Shown here: positions 1-10,542 of the stretch, piece by piece | Position numbering within the stretch: the first letter of the stretch is position 1 | Layout: each line of letters opens with the position of its first letter | Source of the DNA: Lineus longissimus | Lineage: Eukaryota > Nemertea > Pilidiophora > Heteronemertea > Lineidae | Assembly: GCF_910592395.1 (NCBI RefSeq) | Contig: NC_088325.1 | Location: 10,976,109-11,040,108 of the forward strand | Reading direction: 5' to 3' | Length of the DNA: 64,000 bases | Notes under the pieces: model-generated | The model's input: only the letters and a program-made list of their open reading frames with translations | What the model was told of the DNA's origin: nothing | Databases searched by the model: none | Program-made: the position numbers and the translations under genes

Positions 1-992
1 GAAATTTTCGTTAGGTTACGAGTTGTCAAGTACATCAATTATAATGTCGATTTTTGATCGAGACCGTGTAATGTCCAACACTCTTTATCTTTCAAATTTG
101 AAGTTTTTTTTCAGCGCATTTCGATCAATAAGCAGCGCCCCGGGCAATCCATAGCAAATAACATACTAGCAATTCAGCGATTCGGCAATCAACACGATCA
201 GGGTTTTTTTGATTGCGCAGAAGAGCCTAATTTATATCGTGAACTACTCAACTGACAATCATGTACGTTTTTGCAGAATATAGATTATTTGAGTTCTCTG
301 AAGAGCATGAGATCAACATCTGATAGAAGTTGTCGCTTTCCACGACTGAACATATTATAGCCAAATGCACACATACAATATAGCCATATCGATTCCTAAA
401 TCTGATTCCTTCCGAAATGAACTCCGATTTTATAAGTCACAAACCGATTATAATCTTATCTTAATGAGTGACCAACTGCCAACTGCATCGGACCAATTTG
501 TGTTTCATCAAGATGGGTTTGAAAGGAGACTATCATGCAGGTAGGTCAGACTGTGCTAGTTAATGTGGGTGTAGGGCCGATCAAGGCAACATCGGGAGGT
601 GCGAACTAGGGATCGCAGGAATAGACACAAAAAAAATGTGTTGAGAGGAATGCTACAGTTTTTCATGATATAATTTCCTACAATCATTTCGGAATGATTG
701 TCTTGTCAAAGGGCTTGTTCCTGTCCTGTAGGCTAGATAGAGCTACCTAGCGTTAAGGGCTGGGTAGGGCTACTTTTCGATTGACCAACAATTCATACTT
801 TCTATGACATCAAAGGCAAGCTCTATCGGCGCACCTGTCTTACCGTCCAAAACAGTGCTAAGGAGCGACATATCTATATATTCGTGAACGTATACTCAAG
901 ATGACCATCATTTCTGTCCTTCATATTGAATGAAGCTCGATCTGAGTATGCGAAACCCAACTACTGGAAACGATCGTTATCTGTCTCTGTTC
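1..992. other. No gene recognised
   Basis: AT-rich sequence with stops in all frames. I see no exon with coding character, no tRNA and no clear repeat. It lies upstream of the first receptor gene and of a candidate inverted-repeat element. Confidence 0.5.
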
Positions 993-1448
993 CACAGGCA
1001 AAAGCGTCCATGCATGGATCTATGACGGCGAATAATCATCAGCGCTCCGTCCATGGGCCGACCCATGGATAGTTGATGGAGAATCCCGATTATAGATCCG
1101 AGGATGGAACCCATGGTCGTATCTACCAAGGGCATATCATTGATCCATGGATGGAATCCATTTTTTTTCGATGGGCAATCAAAAAATTATACTATACTTA
1201 TTTCCCGGAATTCTGTAGACTGTTACTCAGGTGGGCTTGTACTTTACTGCATCAGTCCATTCGTATGTGGCCCAACGGCAGTGGGCCTATGATGGAACTC
1301 CCATCCAAGGAACGTCCATGGGCCATCAGTGGATCTACCATGGGCCATCATAGAATATATAATGGGATCCTGTTGTAAAACGTGGTTTGTCATCGTAGAT
1401 CTATCCATAGGCCCATCAATGAGCCATGCATGGACACTTTTGCCTGTG
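993..1448. mobile_element. Candidate inverted-repeat (MITE-like) element
   Basis: The ends are inverted copies of CACAGGCAAAAGYGTCCATG (left from about 994, right ending 1448). Both are flanked by TCTGTT, directly before the left end (one extra base) and directly after the right end, which could be a target-site duplication. The interior is full of short palindromes built on CCATGG and CCATGGGCC. Open frames inside are short and do not resemble a protein. Length (about 0.45 kb) and lack of a transposase suggest a non-autonomous DNA element; the family is unknown. Confidence 0.45.
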
Positions 1449-1613
1449 TCTGTTACAAGCATACAGAGTTCAACGTTAAGAGAGTTTCCTCTGACAAAAA
1501 CAGGAATACCTCATAGTCTGGTCATATCGAGGTCGGAAATTCCGTGCAGGTACATGATACAAGCTTTACACGATTTCATGCGGGGGTAAACAGGAGACTT
1601 GTTACAAAAAGTA

Positions 1614-1634
1614 TGTACATGTACATGTACATGC
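1614..1634. repeat. GTACAT microsatellite
   Basis: Perfect GTACAT repeats followed by ACATGCACATGC. The same palindromic core (TACATGTA / GTACATGTAC) recurs across the window. Confidence 0.8.
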
Positions 1635-1784
1635 ACATGCATCATAGATCCTACCAAAAGATTGTATCGGAATCTTATCAGGATTTTCAATTCGGCCTCC
1701 GGAACGCCAGTATGGTGTAGTGTCCTATTTCAAGAAGGTAATTACATGTATAATGGAAGAGGTTTGAAAAAGTAACATCACGAT

Positions 1785-2816
1785 ATGGATGGAAGAAGCT
1801 TTGAATGGCATAGCGCTACTGCCATGACTGTCGGCTTGCAAAGCACAGCAGCTGCCGCCGGCATCGATGTAAACGATTTTTTGGAATGGCGTATACATAA
1901 TGTATTATCGAAGTATCTCCCACCGGTTATCATTTTACTTGGAACCTTCTTGAATTTGTTAACAATAGCAGTGCTTCTTCGACGAAAATTTGGGAAGGTA
2001 TCAACAAGATTACTACTGATATCGCTTGCGTTGGCAGACACTGCTATGCTACTGACGCGCATTAATACAGTTTTTGCCTACATTTTCAACATTAATCTGC
2101 GGACAATCACAGCAGCATCCTGCCCGATACATATTTTCCTAACTTATCTCTTTCGCCATTTTGCGAACTGGGGCATTATGTTATTAACATTGGAGCGGTT
2201 CATTACAGTAACATTTCCTTTAAAGGCGAGAGTAATTTGTACTCAGAAATGGACCAGCGTAGGCGTTGCGTCGGTTTTCAGTTTTCTGTTTCTTTTGAAC
2301 CTCCACAGTTTGTTTATTTTTCGTTTGAGCGAGAACGGTGTATGCCATGCCCATGGATACATGCACTTTTACGCAATTATATGGGTTTGGGTTGATTGGT
2401 TAGTATACTCTGGCCTTCCACTCTTGGTCATATGTTTTTGTAACTGTTTCATTATTTACAAAGTTTTGCGAAGTCTGCAAAAGCGCCAAACGTTGCATAA
2501 CCGAGGAAAAGGCCAGGATGAGCTCTCTGCACAACTTACCAGTATGACGTACATGCTTACTACAGTCAGTATTGTGTTCATCATTTTGACTTTGCCCGAC
2601 TCGGTTATCTTTGTCTTATATAACAATGTCATTGATGTGACTACCTGGAAAATGCATGTGGTGTATCATCTCCTCAGCACTCTGACAAGGACTCTTGCCT
2701 TTATAAACAATGGTATAAATTTCTTGTTATATTGCGTGAGTGGCACTCAATTTCGACGCGAGGTTCACAGGTTCTTTAACGGAAAGAAACTATCCCCAAA
2801 AGGTGGTGTAATTTGA
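1785..2816 (+). CDS. Rhodopsin-family GPCR, neuropeptide-receptor type
   Basis: Intronless 343-residue seven-helix receptor. Seven hydrophobic segments fall near residues 45-66, 76-98, 113-139, 157-178, 206-228, 255-280 and 296-317. Family landmarks are FLNLL in TM1, LALAD in TM2, a TM3 cysteine (113) that can pair with Cys187 in extracellular loop 2, ERF (137-139) in place of DRY, FCN near a TM5 proline, LTLPD in TM6 and NFLLY (312-316) in place of NPxxY, followed by a helix-8 stretch FRREVHRFF. ERF plus an N-F-x-x-Y TM7 is seen in FMRFamide/myosuppressin-like invertebrate receptors, so a plasma-membrane peptide receptor is the best guess; the ligand is unknown. The start is the first in-frame ATG. 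A close paralogue lies 1.2 kb downstream on the same strand, so this is a tandem duplication. No polyadenylation signal was seen close behind the stop. Confidence 0.88.
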   Translation: MDGRSFEWHSATAMTVGLQSTAAAAGIDVNDFLEWRIHNVLSKYLPPVIILLGTFLNLLTIAVLLRRKFGKVSTRLLLISLALADTAMLLTRINTVFAYIFNINLRTITAASCPIHIFLTYLFRHFANWGIMLLTLERFITVTFPLKARVICTQKWTSVGVASVFSFLFLLNLHSLFIFRLSENGVCHAHGYMHFYAIIWVWVDWLVYSGLPLLVICFCNCFIIYKVLRSLQKRQTLHNRGKGQDELSAQLTSMTYMLTTVSIVFIILTLPDSVIFVLYNNVIDVTTWKMHVVYHLLSTLTRTLAFINNGINFLLYCVSGTQFRREVHRFFNGKKLSPKGGVI

Positions 2817-3981
2817 TTGAAGAGGCTGACCCTTTCCCCATGCTAATCTGTCTGTCTGTCTCTATTTTGTTCATGATCCTGACTCTCTCCGTTGAGCCTA
2901 ATTCGTTACATTCACGATGTTTCTGTCCTTAAAACAGTGACCAGAGGTTTACAGATTTTCCGAATAATAGATACATTGTCTCATTTGAAGAAAACAAGTG
3001 TGTGTACTGAATTTCAGCAGAAAATGGATAGCATTTTCTGAAAACGGGTGAGAAACCTCAAATGAATAACGCTGTGGTTCTAGATTGCTTACATAAGCAA
3101 GCTAGGCTTTTTCTATCCGAAAGAAGTTGCTCGGTATAAGTCATCTACTCCCATTTTACGCAGTTGATTTTTGTCTTCTAGATTATGAACAGACCGCGAA
3201 CACGTAGACAAAACATGTACATGCACGGAAAACATTTTTTTACTGATTGCTTATTTTGATACGCCAACACATTGCTACGGGCGATGCGTGCAACCGAGGC
3301 TCGTTAATAATAATGACACCATTAAAAAAAATAATCTCGTTATACACCATAACCTAAAGGTAATTATTCTTGGGGCAATTTAACGAAACTCACAAGAGCT
3401 TGTAGTTCTGAAGCTTGAAGTTCTTAACTTGCGAAAATGAATGAGGATTTTCAAATGCTTATGCATTGATTGGGGTTTCATGGATGGCACTACGTCCACG
3501 TAGGAAGACAAGTCGTCAGGTGTTACAATTCTCTCACGGTGGCCTCGAATGACCTTCCAAAGTGAGGAATGAAGGTGATCAAATTTAGCAGTTTGTGTAT
3601 TTGGTCAGTTTGACATACTTGGCATCGCCAACTGCCACACGGATATGTACTAACATTATTATATTTATTACGTTACTACATCCATTTCAAAGTCTTCGAT
3701 GAGAAATTGCAAAACTGTGGCGGCCTGTGCAGTTATCCGTTGTCTACACATTTGCAACGAGCCTATTACTTGTCTGTGGCTCCGCTGCCAACACGAATCT
3801 GACAATAAGGGGAGCTACTGTTTTACAGATATGGATTGATGTAACCAATGAAAACGCCATCAGTATCCGTGCTACAACGAAGTCCCGGTGTGGGCTGTCC
3901 GTCACCGGCACCTACTAGCCTGATTTACCTATCACACTCTCTGCATGCCCTCAATTAATTTGAAAACGTCCGCGTACCGTC
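2817..3981. other. Spacer between the two GPCR paralogues
   Basis: No exon, RNA gene or clear repeat seen. A 63-codon frame at 3727-3918 begins with GTG, has no upstream ATG and lacks family similarity, so I do not call it. Confidence 0.5.
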
Positions 3982-4926
3982 ATGATTGATGGTGAATGGG
4001 ATATCTCAACAGTGAGTCTGGTGACAACACCGCCTGCCTTAACAATAAGCGAAGATGATTTTTGGGAATGGAGACTTCACAAAATTCTCTCAAAGTACCT
4101 TCCACCGTTTATCATAATTTTTGGAACGTTTCTCAATCTGCTTACTATCGCCGTCCTTATACGGAGAAGATTTGGGAAGGCATCAACAAGAATACTTCTG
4201 ATCTCACTTGCATTAGCAGACAGTGCTCTACTATTGACTCGCATTTATTCGGTTTTTACCTACGTTTTTAATATCGATCTCCGCACAATCACGAAGACAT
4301 CCTGTCCGGTACATATTTTCTTCACTTATCTATTTCGCCAGTATGCGAACTGGAGCGTCATGTTATTAACATTGGAGCGGTTCATATCGGTATCATTTCC
4401 TTTGAAGGCAAGAATCATATGCACTCAGAAATGGACCAGCACAGTTGTCGTCTTGGTGTTCAGTTTCCTTTTCCTTTTAAATTGCCATAATCTGATGATT
4501 TTTAGCAAAGATGAACATGGTGTCTGCCTTGCCAAGGGTCATATGTTCTTCTACAGTACCTTTTGGCAGTGGATTGACTGGTTTGCATACTCTGGTTTTC
4601 CATTCTCTATCATTTGTTTTTGTAATTGTTCGATTATTCACAAAATCATTCAAAGTCGGAGGAAGTATAGTCAAATGCTGGGTGGAGATAAAAAAAGTCA
4701 GTCGGCATCGCATACGAGTGTGACGTACATGCTTACTACGGTCAGCGTAATCTTCATCCTTCTAACCTTGCCCGACTCTATCTGCCTAATTGTTTACAAC
4801 CACATTGTAAAGATATTCACCTGGAAGCAGTATGTCACTTATCATCTCATCGCTACTATTACGAGGACGCTTGCATTTGCTAATAATGGAATAAATTTTG
4901 TGTTATATTGCGTGAGCGGAACTTAG
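3982..4926 (+). CDS. GPCR paralogue with early stop in helix 8
   Basis: Intronless 314-residue receptor closely related to the upstream copy. It shares the TM1 FGTFLNLLTIAVL block, LALAD in TM2, LERFI after TM3, LTLPDS in TM6 and NFVLYCVSG at the end of TM7. All seven helices are intact. The frame stops at TAG (4924-4926) exactly where the paralogue has Gln321 in SGTQFRRE. In the same frame the next codons still encode FRREVIRFFQG before a second stop at 4960-4962. A single C-to-T change in a CAG codon explains this. The product would lack helix 8 and the C-terminal tail, which usually contacts G proteins and arrestins. It could be a recent pseudogene, a truncated but working receptor, a readthrough gene, an allele or a sequencing error; otherwise the frame shows no decay. 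Confidence 0.82.
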   Translation: MIDGEWDISTVSLVTTPPALTISEDDFWEWRLHKILSKYLPPFIIIFGTFLNLLTIAVLIRRRFGKASTRILLISLALADSALLLTRIYSVFTYVFNIDLRTITKTSCPVHIFFTYLFRQYANWSVMLLTLERFISVSFPLKARIICTQKWTSTVVVLVFSFLFLLNCHNLMIFSKDEHGVCLAKGHMFFYSTFWQWIDWFAYSGFPFSIICFCNCSIIHKIIQSRRKYSQMLGGDKKSQSASHTSVTYMLTTVSVIFILLTLPDSICLIVYNHIVKIFTWKQYVTYHLIATITRTLAFANNGINFVLYCVSGT

Positions 4927-5047
4927 TTTAGGCGTGAGGTGATCCGGTTTTTCCAAGGGTAGAAACTCACTCGCATGTTCGACTCGATTAAGAGAATCGG
5001 AGAGTAGAACTAAGTGATTTTCAAATGTAAGCTATTGTTTGTTGATC

Positions 5048-5053
5048 AATAAA
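5048..5053 (+). terminator. Polyadenylation signal of GPCR paralogue 2
   Basis: AATAAA about 85 bases after the second stop, in the right place to end the receptor transcript. It lies just before the convergent glycosyltransferase gene. Confidence 0.55.
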
Positions 5054-5188
5054 GATACACAGTTACATTCAACTCCTTGCACCGCTCTTAACTTTTGAGG
5101 AAGCTAACACCTAATTAAGTGGCACTTCTATTTCCAACCTACAAAAAAAACCGAAAACAATTTACCAAAATGAAAACAATCTTTTAAG

Positions 5189-6262
5189 TCACGAATTCGG
5201 TTTTCGCATAATGTCTGTCGCCCTCTTTGCCTCTGGGACGAATTTAAATATACTTGCAGGCCTGGCCATTGACATTGATTGTTGCGCATTACCGTAAGTA
5301 TGAGCCCACACATGATCGGTATAGGAAATACTCCGTCGATTACTTTTATAGTTATTATCTTCAAGGTCATTACATACATTTTGGCGAGTCCTCCCTCCTG
5401 CTCGTCTATGACACAATTTTTTGAACCAACTTCCCAAGCTTCTGCTATTGTAGCTAGGCATAAACGTATCCGGGTCTCCTAAATATACAGTGTCTACCCT
5501 GTTGAGAATAGTGTACTTATGACGTGCCGTGTATGTATCAATCATCTGATTGAGGAACAGTGGACCGGTTGTATCAATTGGGGCGTGTCGCATCTTGCCT
5601 TTATGTAGAGGCAGGGACTCAATAATAACTTTAAAAAATGGGTGTTTCGGCCTCGCTGCCATAAACGCATTACTTGCCAAGCGCTCAACACCCCATAACA
5701 GAACAGAGTGTGATTTAGGTTCCTGCGAAATGATGCAATGATGCTGATGCAAAAGAGGCTCTAAAGATTTCAAATCCACCATATCGATGTCAGCATAGAA
5801 GCCGCCATATTGGTACAACATGAAATACCTCATTGCGTCAGCGCGCATTATATTTGACGGATAATGTCGGAACATGTCGTAATATTTCGGAAATGTATGT
5901 TTTACTAAAAATTCCGCGTCATTGTCTGTCCAAAACCAGTATTCCCAACCTGGATTTTTCTGTAACCAGGTTTTCGCAAATTTTCCGAAATTGTCCGGAA
6001 TTTTCTCGTTTTTCCATGTCTGATGTATTATCTTTGGAATTGTTGCATTTACGTCTGAAAGGTCTATTCCAAATTTCCAAGGGTTATCTTTGTCTTGGTA
6101 CACTGGAGGGAACTTTGACTTCTTTCTTCCAAAGCGAATTTCAGGAATGGGAAAGACCTCGTAGACGACCACCATAACAACCAGTAATCCAGCCAACGCA
6201 ACCCAAGAGAATATAAGTTTTGTCATGATCCTGGAACACCAATATTTTCGCGAAAATATCAT
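5189..6262 (-). CDS. Type II DXD glycosyltransferase (GT32-like)
   Basis: Predicted Golgi or ER transferase of 357 residues. A short basic cytoplasmic N-terminus is followed by one membrane anchor (about residues 16-36), a stem, then a lumenal catalytic domain. Family marks are IPKIIHQTWKN (75-85), NPGWEYWFWTD (103-113) and the sugar-binding block RADAMRYF...GGFYADID with the metal-binding DXD at Asp158/Asp160. These define the DXD-containing Gly_transf_sug family (GT32 in CAZy; yeast inositolphosphoceramide mannosyltransferases are members). Donor and acceptor cannot be read from sequence. The coding part is one exon. An acceptor-like TTCCAG lies just before a second ATG at 6226, so translation may begin there (MTK..., 345 residues), still keeping the anchor. 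A paralogue sits directly upstream on the same strand. Confidence 0.85.
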   Translation of the reverse strand: MIFSRKYWCSRIMTKLIFSWVALAGLLVVMVVVYEVFPIPEIRFGRKKSKFPPVYQDKDNPWKFGIDLSDVNATIPKIIHQTWKNEKIPDNFGKFAKTWLQKNPGWEYWFWTDNDAEFLVKHTFPKYYDMFRHYPSNIMRADAMRYFMLYQYGGFYADIDMVDLKSLEPLLHQHHCIISQEPKSHSVLLWGVERLASNAFMAARPKHPFFKVIIESLPLHKGKMRHAPIDTTGPLFLNQMIDTYTARHKYTILNRVDTVYLGDPDTFMPSYNSRSLGSWFKKLCHRRAGGRTRQNVCNDLEDNNYKSNRRSISYTDHVWAHTYGNAQQSMSMARPASIFKFVPEAKRATDIMRKPNS

Positions 6263-6901
6263 GCCCGCAAATGTTTTCTGTTCTACAGTTTGGCATGCGA
6301 CCTACATGTACCTCATTATAAATATCCGATAGTTTACAAAGAGAAAGTCACAAGTGAATTCATCTATATGGGGGACTACAAAGTTCCTCTGTTACCTGTA
6401 TAAGAGCTGTACGTGGTGACTTGAATGCCAATGGTAGAATGACAATCAGAATTGCGGTACGATATTTCCTGCTGAGCTGAGGTGGAGGCCATATCACTTT
6501 AATGCTGAAAATCCAAGCGTTTGTATCGAGATCAAGTCATGGTCGCCTGAATTTACTCTAGTTAACCACACGACACCTTGTGTATGATCACGCTTCCATC
6601 CAATGCACGTATACAGAGTACGGCATACAAGCACTGGTTCACTCACATGCTAATCACTATTGATAAATCTTTAATGGTAGCCTAATGGATTGAATAGCAC
6701 TGGTGGAATTAGTTGTAAACAAATATATATTATTGTGTAGTGTATAGCGTTCATGACGGTATATACATACAGTCTTCTCAGGAAATAAGGCAAATATAAA
6801 GTGAAAAAACTATCAGTCCGTAAGCGTGCATAATTTTTGATTAATTTGTCATAAAAGGCAGGCGTTTAGGGTACATGTTCTTTGGCCTGTTGCTTGCCTC
6901 T
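6263..6901. other. Spacer between the two glycosyltransferases
   Basis: AT-rich, no exon recognised. It must contain the 3' untranslated region of the upstream - strand transferase and the 5' end of the downstream one. No canonical polyadenylation signal was found near 6901 on the - strand. Confidence 0.45.
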
Positions 6902-8020
6902 TCAGTTATATGATCTGCCTTTTTGAAATGCCCTATCATCATGACCAGAAGACATCGTCTTAATGATATTACTGACAATCTTTGCGCCCGGTACGACCTT
7001 AAAAATATTCGTCTTATTATTGCTGTTCCCAAAATATGTGTGCGACCAAGCATGCGTGGTGTATGCGTCTTTCTGCAGGGTATTTGCATAGTTCGTACTT
7101 TTCAGATATCCACAGTAGTCCTGTCGAAGTCTTTCCGTCGGCCTACGTTCGTTTTGCAAACAAATCTGCTTCCATTTTATCACAGCGGTTTTATCAGCGA
7201 CAGGTAGGAATACTTCTGGGTTGGCAAGCCACACAGTCTCGTTATGAAAATGTCCAGATTTCCTTTGCTTACCCTCAAATTCGTACTTGGTAATAACGTC
7301 CTCGATCATGAAAGGCCCTGTTGACCAGAGCATTGGGCTTGGCCCACGGCGCTTGGCGAGGTGCGGTAACGTGTCAATAACCCGCTTGAAGAAGGGGTGG
7401 CGAGGGGAAGCCGCCATTATGGCATTTGAAGATAAGCGCACTTTGTTCCACGTTACGATGGCTTGGCCCCATGGCTCTAACGGAATCATGCAATAGTGTT
7501 TTCTCGATATCTCTTCGAGAGGTCGAAGGACCTGGATGTCCAAGTCGGCATACCAGCCACCGAATTCATAGAGAACGAAATAGCGTAGTGCGTCAGCTCG
7601 TTGCATGTGGTGCCCGTACTCTCGGTACATCTGGTAAAACGTGGGATAACTCAGCTTGATGAAAACGTCAGCATCACGGTCAGTCCAAAACCAATACTCC
7701 CAATCCGGATTAAGTATAAGCCAAGATTTGATATAGTCCGCAAACTGAGCAGGGACGTCGTAATTCTTCCATGTTTGGTGAATAATCTTTGGTATTTTCA
7801 TGCCGGCCTTTTTCTTAATTTTTATCCTTTCTGCAAATCCGTCCCTGTAGACGGAATATTCAATTCTTGTTGGTTTATCACTTACAAAGTGACTGGTGCT
7901 TGGGCTCCAGACCGGTTCTAGCTTCACTTTCTTGGTGACCTTGACATTTGATGAGGTGAAGGAAAAATGGTGAAAGAGGTCATGGAACAATAGCAAATAT
8001 ACAGTGATTATTAGTATCAC
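6902..8020 (-). CDS. Type II DXD glycosyltransferase paralogue, 5' end broken or unresolved
   Basis: The body matches the neighbouring transferase: hydrophobic anchor, stem, MKIPKIIHQTWKN, NPDWEYWFWTD, and RADALRYF...GGWYADLD with the DXD near residues 159-161 (counted from 8020). The domain is complete to the stop. The problem is the start. The first in-frame codon given here is GTG, the frame upstream stays open without an ATG to a TAA at 8054-8056, and the next in-frame ATG lies after the anchor, just before IPKII. Two ATGs at 8062-8064 and 8041-8043, placed like the start of the neighbour and behind an acceptor-like CTGCTTTCAG, are in another frame that ends after 15 codons. A one-base indel there would join them to the anchor. 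So this is either a frameshifted copy, a sequencing error, or a gene whose start is in an unseen upstream exon. Confidence 0.75.
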   Translation of the reverse strand: MILIITVYLLLFHDLFHHFSFTSSNVKVTKKVKLEPVWSPSTSHFVSDKPTRIEYSVYRDGFAERIKIKKKAGMKIPKIIHQTWKNYDVPAQFADYIKSWLILNPDWEYWFWTDRDADVFIKLSYPTFYQMYREYGHHMQRADALRYFVLYEFGGWYADLDIQVLRPLEEISRKHYCMIPLEPWGQAIVTWNKVRLSSNAIMAASPRHPFFKRVIDTLPHLAKRRGPSPMLWSTGPFMIEDVITKYEFEGKQRKSGHFHNETVWLANPEVFLPVADKTAVIKWKQICLQNERRPTERLRQDYCGYLKSTNYANTLQKDAYTTHAWSHTYFGNSNNKTNIFKVVPGAKIVSNIIKTMSSGHDDRAFQKGRSYN

Positions 8021-8361
8021 AATTGTAATCCAACACCTAGCATCTTTGCAGTTTTAGGTGCCATTTTCTGAAAGCAGAAAATGAAGATTTAGTCTAGACG
8101 CAATAAAGTCGCATTAATAGATCTATCACGGCCGTGACTTCCTCAAAAGGAATCGTAGAAAAATCACTTTAGCAGCAATGATTAGTTTAACTAGGAAGGA
8201 ATGTTACCGCTTCTGTACCTGAAATGCGCAAGCCATGCCCAAAACCATCTGGCAATTAATACGTGCAAAAATAAAAATGTCAGTTGCATCCGGGTGATGT
8301 AACAGGTGGCGACGCTCTTGCAACTTTAACACAATCCCGGACTGTCGTCTATCCCTAAGGG

Positions 8362-8876
8362 GCACATCCCAGAAATGAAAGCTCTAACCGTTAGCATTGC
8401 ACAAGAACCGTTCTATCCACACATTGGAGTAGTCTTTTATGGAGCACATCCCAGAAATGAAAGCTCTAACTGTTAGCATTGTTCAAATACCGGTCTATCC
8501 ACACCTTGGAGTAGTCTTTTATGGAGTACATCCCAGAAATGAAGGCTCTAACCGTTAGCATTGCACAAGAACCGGTCTATCCACACCTTGGAGTAGTCTT
8601 TTATGGAGCACATCCCAGAAATGAAAGCTCTGTTAGCATTGTTCAAATACCGGTCTATCCACACCTTGGAGTAGTCTTTTATGGAGCACATCCCAAAAAT
8701 GAAAGCCCTAACCGTTAGTATTGCACAAGAACCGGTCTATCCACACCTTGGAGTAGTCTTTTATGGAGCACATCCCAGAAACGAAAGCCCTAACCATTAG
8801 TATTGCACAAGAACCGGTCTATCCACACCATTGAGTAGTATTTTATGGAGCACACCCCAGAAATAAAATCTCTAGG
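8362..8876. repeat. 82-bp tandem repeat, about 6.3 copies
   Basis: Units begin at 8362, 8444, 8526, 8608, 8686, 8768 and a partial at 8850. All are 82 bp except the fourth, which has a 4-bp deletion (78 bp). Units 2 and 4 share the variant GTTCAAATACC where the others have GCACAAGAACC, so the array probably grew by copying a two-unit block. 82 is not a multiple of three, so it does not encode a protein repeat. The sixth unit and the partial are the most diverged. Confidence 0.92.
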
Positions 8877-10278
8877 GGGAAATACATTTTGTTATCGGTT
8901 ATCTTATTGTAAAATGGAGCAAAATCGGTCTAGTTTATGAATTGTTTGGTGCCCATGTTTTCCAATCCTGTGTTTCGTCGGGGAGCAGAATGAATGTGGA
9001 TCGTTCTCATCGGATCGATTGTTGCAACCTGCAAACGTTGGCTACCAATTGAACATGTGCATACGGTAATCACAAACGAACGCACAACATCCTCTTCAAA
9101 CTTGTGTTTTGCCCTATTTATGCCATTCAATCTCAAATGCCAACATCGCCCTAGGAATTTCAATCGTGAAATAGTCATGCCCTAATAAACGTAATGGGAT
9201 TTCAACCACCAAATGAAAAAAAACGTAACTATCAGGCATGACAAATCTTGTTGTGTATACGTAGTGCTAGTTATGAGACATGAGATCCGATTAATAACCG
9301 TGGGTCCAATGCAAAACGTGGACAACGAACTAATTAGAACTTTAGGCAAGTTGCTTTACTTTGATTGTACTGGATTACAAGAGATGTCCTTGGCCTAAAA
9401 TTGCTGCAGACCTCGGCATATGGAATATGTAAATAAGAATGAAGCAAGTGGTACTAAACTCAATCGAACTTTCCACACGATCAGTTAAAATGATACTGTA
9501 AAACATAACACACTCCGAATGATAGACTCTTTCGCGGCAGTATATTTTTATGAATTAAGATCGATGCGCCGAGCTGGCTACATTGCATCTGTATCTGTTG
9601 TAGAAACATGGCCATATTTAAATGGCATTCTAGCTAAAAAAAACGGTACAAAGACTCTTGCGAGGGAATAGTTTTGCGAGCATGACCAATTTCTTGCACA
9701 CTCACAGTGACTCTTTGACATGGCAGCGTTACTTTGAATCAGTGCAAAGGGCCAAATTTCTAGATTTTGCAGACGGTTACGCGTTGAAGAACATATTTTG
9801 CAATGTACTCATTCATGCCAAAGCGTATCTGGATACAAGATATATGGTGTCAACTTCTGGTGTTGATGATTCAAAGAACTAAAACAGGATCTAGGGGCAT
9901 CGATCAGTAAATGGAGTTGGTCGTATCCAAACAAACAAGTTAAAAAATGTCTATGGCAAATGTATTGAACAAGATTTAAGTTTACTCAGACGAAACACGG
10001 TCAGCCAGTTTAGATTTGCCAATCTCATTGATGGAATCGTGGAGAGCAATGCAAAGATCATGTATCATTTTGTTGAGAAATAAGGCCAATAGACTAATGA
10101 TATATGATAAGATTGATTATGCGTCAGAAGATAGGTATTGTGCTTCTCCGTTCGGCCATGGAAATGAGAAGCACGGCCACGATTTGTGACATGAGATTTC
10201 TAAAGGCACACGTTTGATTAATGCATCGTATGATGATGTGTACACGTATTCAGCAGGCCCAATTCGTCCGCATTAGCT
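8877..10278. other. No gene recognised
   Basis: AT-rich spacer between the satellite and the CUB-like gene. A 74-codon open stretch at 9658-9882 starts without ATG, has no recognisable domain and no convincing splice sites. Confidence 0.45.
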
Positions 10279-10287
10279 ATATATAAA
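10279..10287 (+). promoter_or_regulatory. Candidate TATA box of the CUB-like gene
   Basis: TATATATAA about 260 bases before the signal-peptide ATG. It is the best core-promoter-like motif upstream of exon 1. AT-rich background makes chance matches likely. Confidence 0.3.
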
Positions 10288-10542
10288 TGTAAGGAAGACA
10301 CTTCAATGTGTTAAAAGTAATTGTAAGTCGGCCCCACTACTATCATAACACGACTGGCAAGATGGCACCTTGTTGACTGAACCGCCTGCTTTCTTTTGGA
10401 TTCGATACAAGTGATCTAGCCACACTTCGGCCTGTAGCTTGAACTATTTTGGAAACGTATAGTTCAGGTTTTGACAACATTTACCTTGAATCTCGCCCGG
10501 CCGCGGGGATATCACTCTAGTAGTCTGATACACTATTCCAAC

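Noticed and set aside
1073-1589. Overlapping ORFs on both strands
   Set aside because: They lie in the palindrome-rich interior of the inverted-repeat element; none has a recognisable domain or consistent codon use.
3727-3918. 63-codon frame that looks like a signal peptide
   Set aside because: Its first codon is GTG with no upstream ATG, and it has no continuation by splicing that I can support.
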